DNA from: Aphanomyces cochlioides
Lineage: Eukaryota; Oomycota; Saprolegniomycetes; Saprolegniales; Verrucalvaceae
DNA length: 64,000 bases
Reading direction: 5' to 3'
Assembly: GCA_019828595.1 (NCBI GenBank)
Contig: JAHQRK010000020.1
Location: 1,178,001-1,242,000, forward strand
The stretch's first letter is position 1; each line of letters opens with the position of its first letter. The translations under genes and the position numbers were made by a program. A model generated the notes under the pieces. That model was not told where the DNA came from. It was given only the letters and a program-made list of their open reading frames with translations, and ran no database searches. Shown in pieces: positions 62,986 to 64,000 of the stretch.

Positions 62986-64000
62986 ATGGTCGGGACATCG
63001 TCAGCATCTCGTATGAGTTCAAGCCAGATGATGAACACGTCGCGAGGAAGCGTGAGCGAGTTTGACATGGGCACCGACAGCATCAGCTTGGCGCTGCATC
63101 CGTTTGAAGACATTTTCGAGACCGATTGGGAAGGATATGTGTGGAAACAAGGCCATGTCGTTCGAAATTGGAGAAATCGATATGGGATCCTGTCTGGCAC
63201 TTGCTTTACCTACTATTCGTCCAAGGAACACGCCATGGCCGACTTTGAAAAGTTTAAAGGCCGCGTCATAATTACAGGCGCCAAGAAAGATGAAAATCGA
63301 AGCAATGGCTTTGTCGTGACGACAACGATCGACAAAGTCTTTCATATGTACACGAAAACACCCATCGAGACCGAGTTGTGGATCCGCATGATTGAAAAAG
63401 CTGTCCAGCTTGAATATTACCGCGGCACAATTGGCGCGTCATCCCAATTGCCAGATATCATTCTCGATGGCGCCTCCGCGCTCAACACGGACCGCCATCT
63501 TCAAGCGTCTTTTGCGAACCTTTCGCTCTCCAACAACCAGCATTTGAGTCTTAGCTTCAACGGCCGAGTGTCCAATTCGACGCCTCATCTCTCATCTGCT
63601 TTTAACACAGTGCGCCACTCTGTCGGCAATTACGGCATGAGTCGGCTCTCGATGAGCCACACGAGTCTGAGCGGTATGTCGCACGCGCCGTCCATCAGAT
63701 CGTCCGTCGAGTGGAAAAATCGCAACATGAGCTCGACGTCGCATTTCTACAATATCTGGACGACTGTTTTGACCAACTACGAAGCCAAGGCGCAAAATCC
63801 CAAGGAATGCTGTGACGAGCTCATTTCTCTCTTCCCGCTCTGCTCGCTCGACATTGTCGTGAGCATTCATTTTGCCATTCCTGCACTCCCATCTGCTGTC
63901 TACTATGGCCGCGAAGGTCTAGTTGACTTTCTCTTCTGCCTGAGCCAAGTCGTCTCATTCTCGAATGTTGTCGTCCAGCGTGTAGTGCTCAGCTCTCGTC
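62986..64000 (+). CDS. PH-domain protein, 3' partial
   Basis: ATG 62986 (AGCAAATGG). An N-terminal Ser-rich start, then a PH domain at about residues 45-145: WEGYVWKQGHVVRNWRNRYG, LSGTCFTYYSSKEHAMADFE, FHMYTKTPIETELWIRMIEK. A Ser/Asn-rich linker (about 150-250) follows, then the start of a second domain, FYNIWTTVLTNYEAKAQNPK, CCDELISLFPLCSLDIVVSI and YYGREGLVDFLFCL, which has the look of an NTF2-like fold but is cut by the window edge. Likely a phosphoinositide-binding protein. No intron is needed inside the window. Confidence 0.82.
   Translation, partial: MVGTSSASRMSSSQMMNTSRGSVSEFDMGTDSISLALHPFEDIFETDWEGYVWKQGHVVRNWRNRYGILSGTCFTYYSSKEHAMADFEKFKGRVIITGAKKDENRSNGFVVTTTIDKVFHMYTKTPIETELWIRMIEKAVQLEYYRGTIGASSQLPDIILDGASALNTDRHLQASFANLSLSNNQHLSLSFNGRVSNSTPHLSSAFNTVRHSVGNYGMSRLSMSHTSLSGMSHAPSIRSSVEWKNRNMSSTSHFYNIWTTVLTNYEAKAQNPKECCDELISLFPLCSLDIVVSIHFAIPALPSAVYYGREGLVDFLFCLSQVVSFSNVVVQRVVLSSR

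Noticed and set aside
1..64000. CRISPR arrays, rRNA genes, operons and ribosome binding sites
   Set aside because: Searched for; the repeats seen are eukaryotic transposon ends, genes have spliceosomal introns, and no bacterial-type features are present.

Overview
The window reads as nuclear DNA of an oomycete, most likely a saprolegnialean (Aphanomyces, Achlya or Saprolegnia type); this is inference. What is visible: compact genes on both strands, GT-AG introns of about 44-60 nt, AT-rich spacers, a bacterial-type aspartate-semialdehyde dehydrogenase, a PUFA-type ELO elongase, PH, START and PI-PLC-X proteins, a flagellate-associated PPP1R42-like LRR protein, and Harbinger, pogo, mariner and Crypton transposons. 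Many genes below were re-spliced by hand, so exon borders are predictions.

Layout. 1-17 kb is gene-dense: RRM/RGG protein (partial), a SNAPC1-like protein with a very long acidic repeat tail, an ELO elongase, a TPR-PH protein, a secreted PI-PLC-X-like protein, two convergent EF-hand-type genes, two divergent START genes, a J-protein and a small J-less relative of its membrane tail. 17.9-21.8 kb is a nested transposon stack around PIF/Harbinger element A. 22.6-29.6 kb holds two MSP-domain genes flanking an RluA-type pseudouridine synthase. 29.7-32.9 kb is a second stack (a foldback element holding Harbinger B and a 411-bp MITE). 33.0-42.5 kb is again genic: Asd, PPP1R42-like, a 12-TM MFS transporter, a small spliced gene, a PH protein and a Qa-SNARE. 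42.8-49.6 kb is one mariner element carrying Harbinger C, which in turn carries an apparently intact pogo element. 49.7-60.8 kb has a multi-TM protein, two more MSP genes, a Crypton-type tyrosine recombinase, a MITE field and UPF3. The window ends inside another PH protein.

Themes. (1) Four MSP/VAP-like genes lie in 37 kb, separated by transposons. (2) Three Harbinger elements plus one Harbinger MITE share an AGAGA-type terminus and all sit in AAT/ATT 3-bp duplications. (3) Removing the inserts restores earlier junctions exactly, so relative insertion order can be read. (4) Inverted CCAAT-box pairs recur upstream of several genes. The housekeeping genes (snRNA transcription, NMD, rRNA/tRNA modification, amino acid and lipid synthesis, vesicle fusion) form no operon-like pathway. 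The organisation of interest is the MSP family and the layered transposons.
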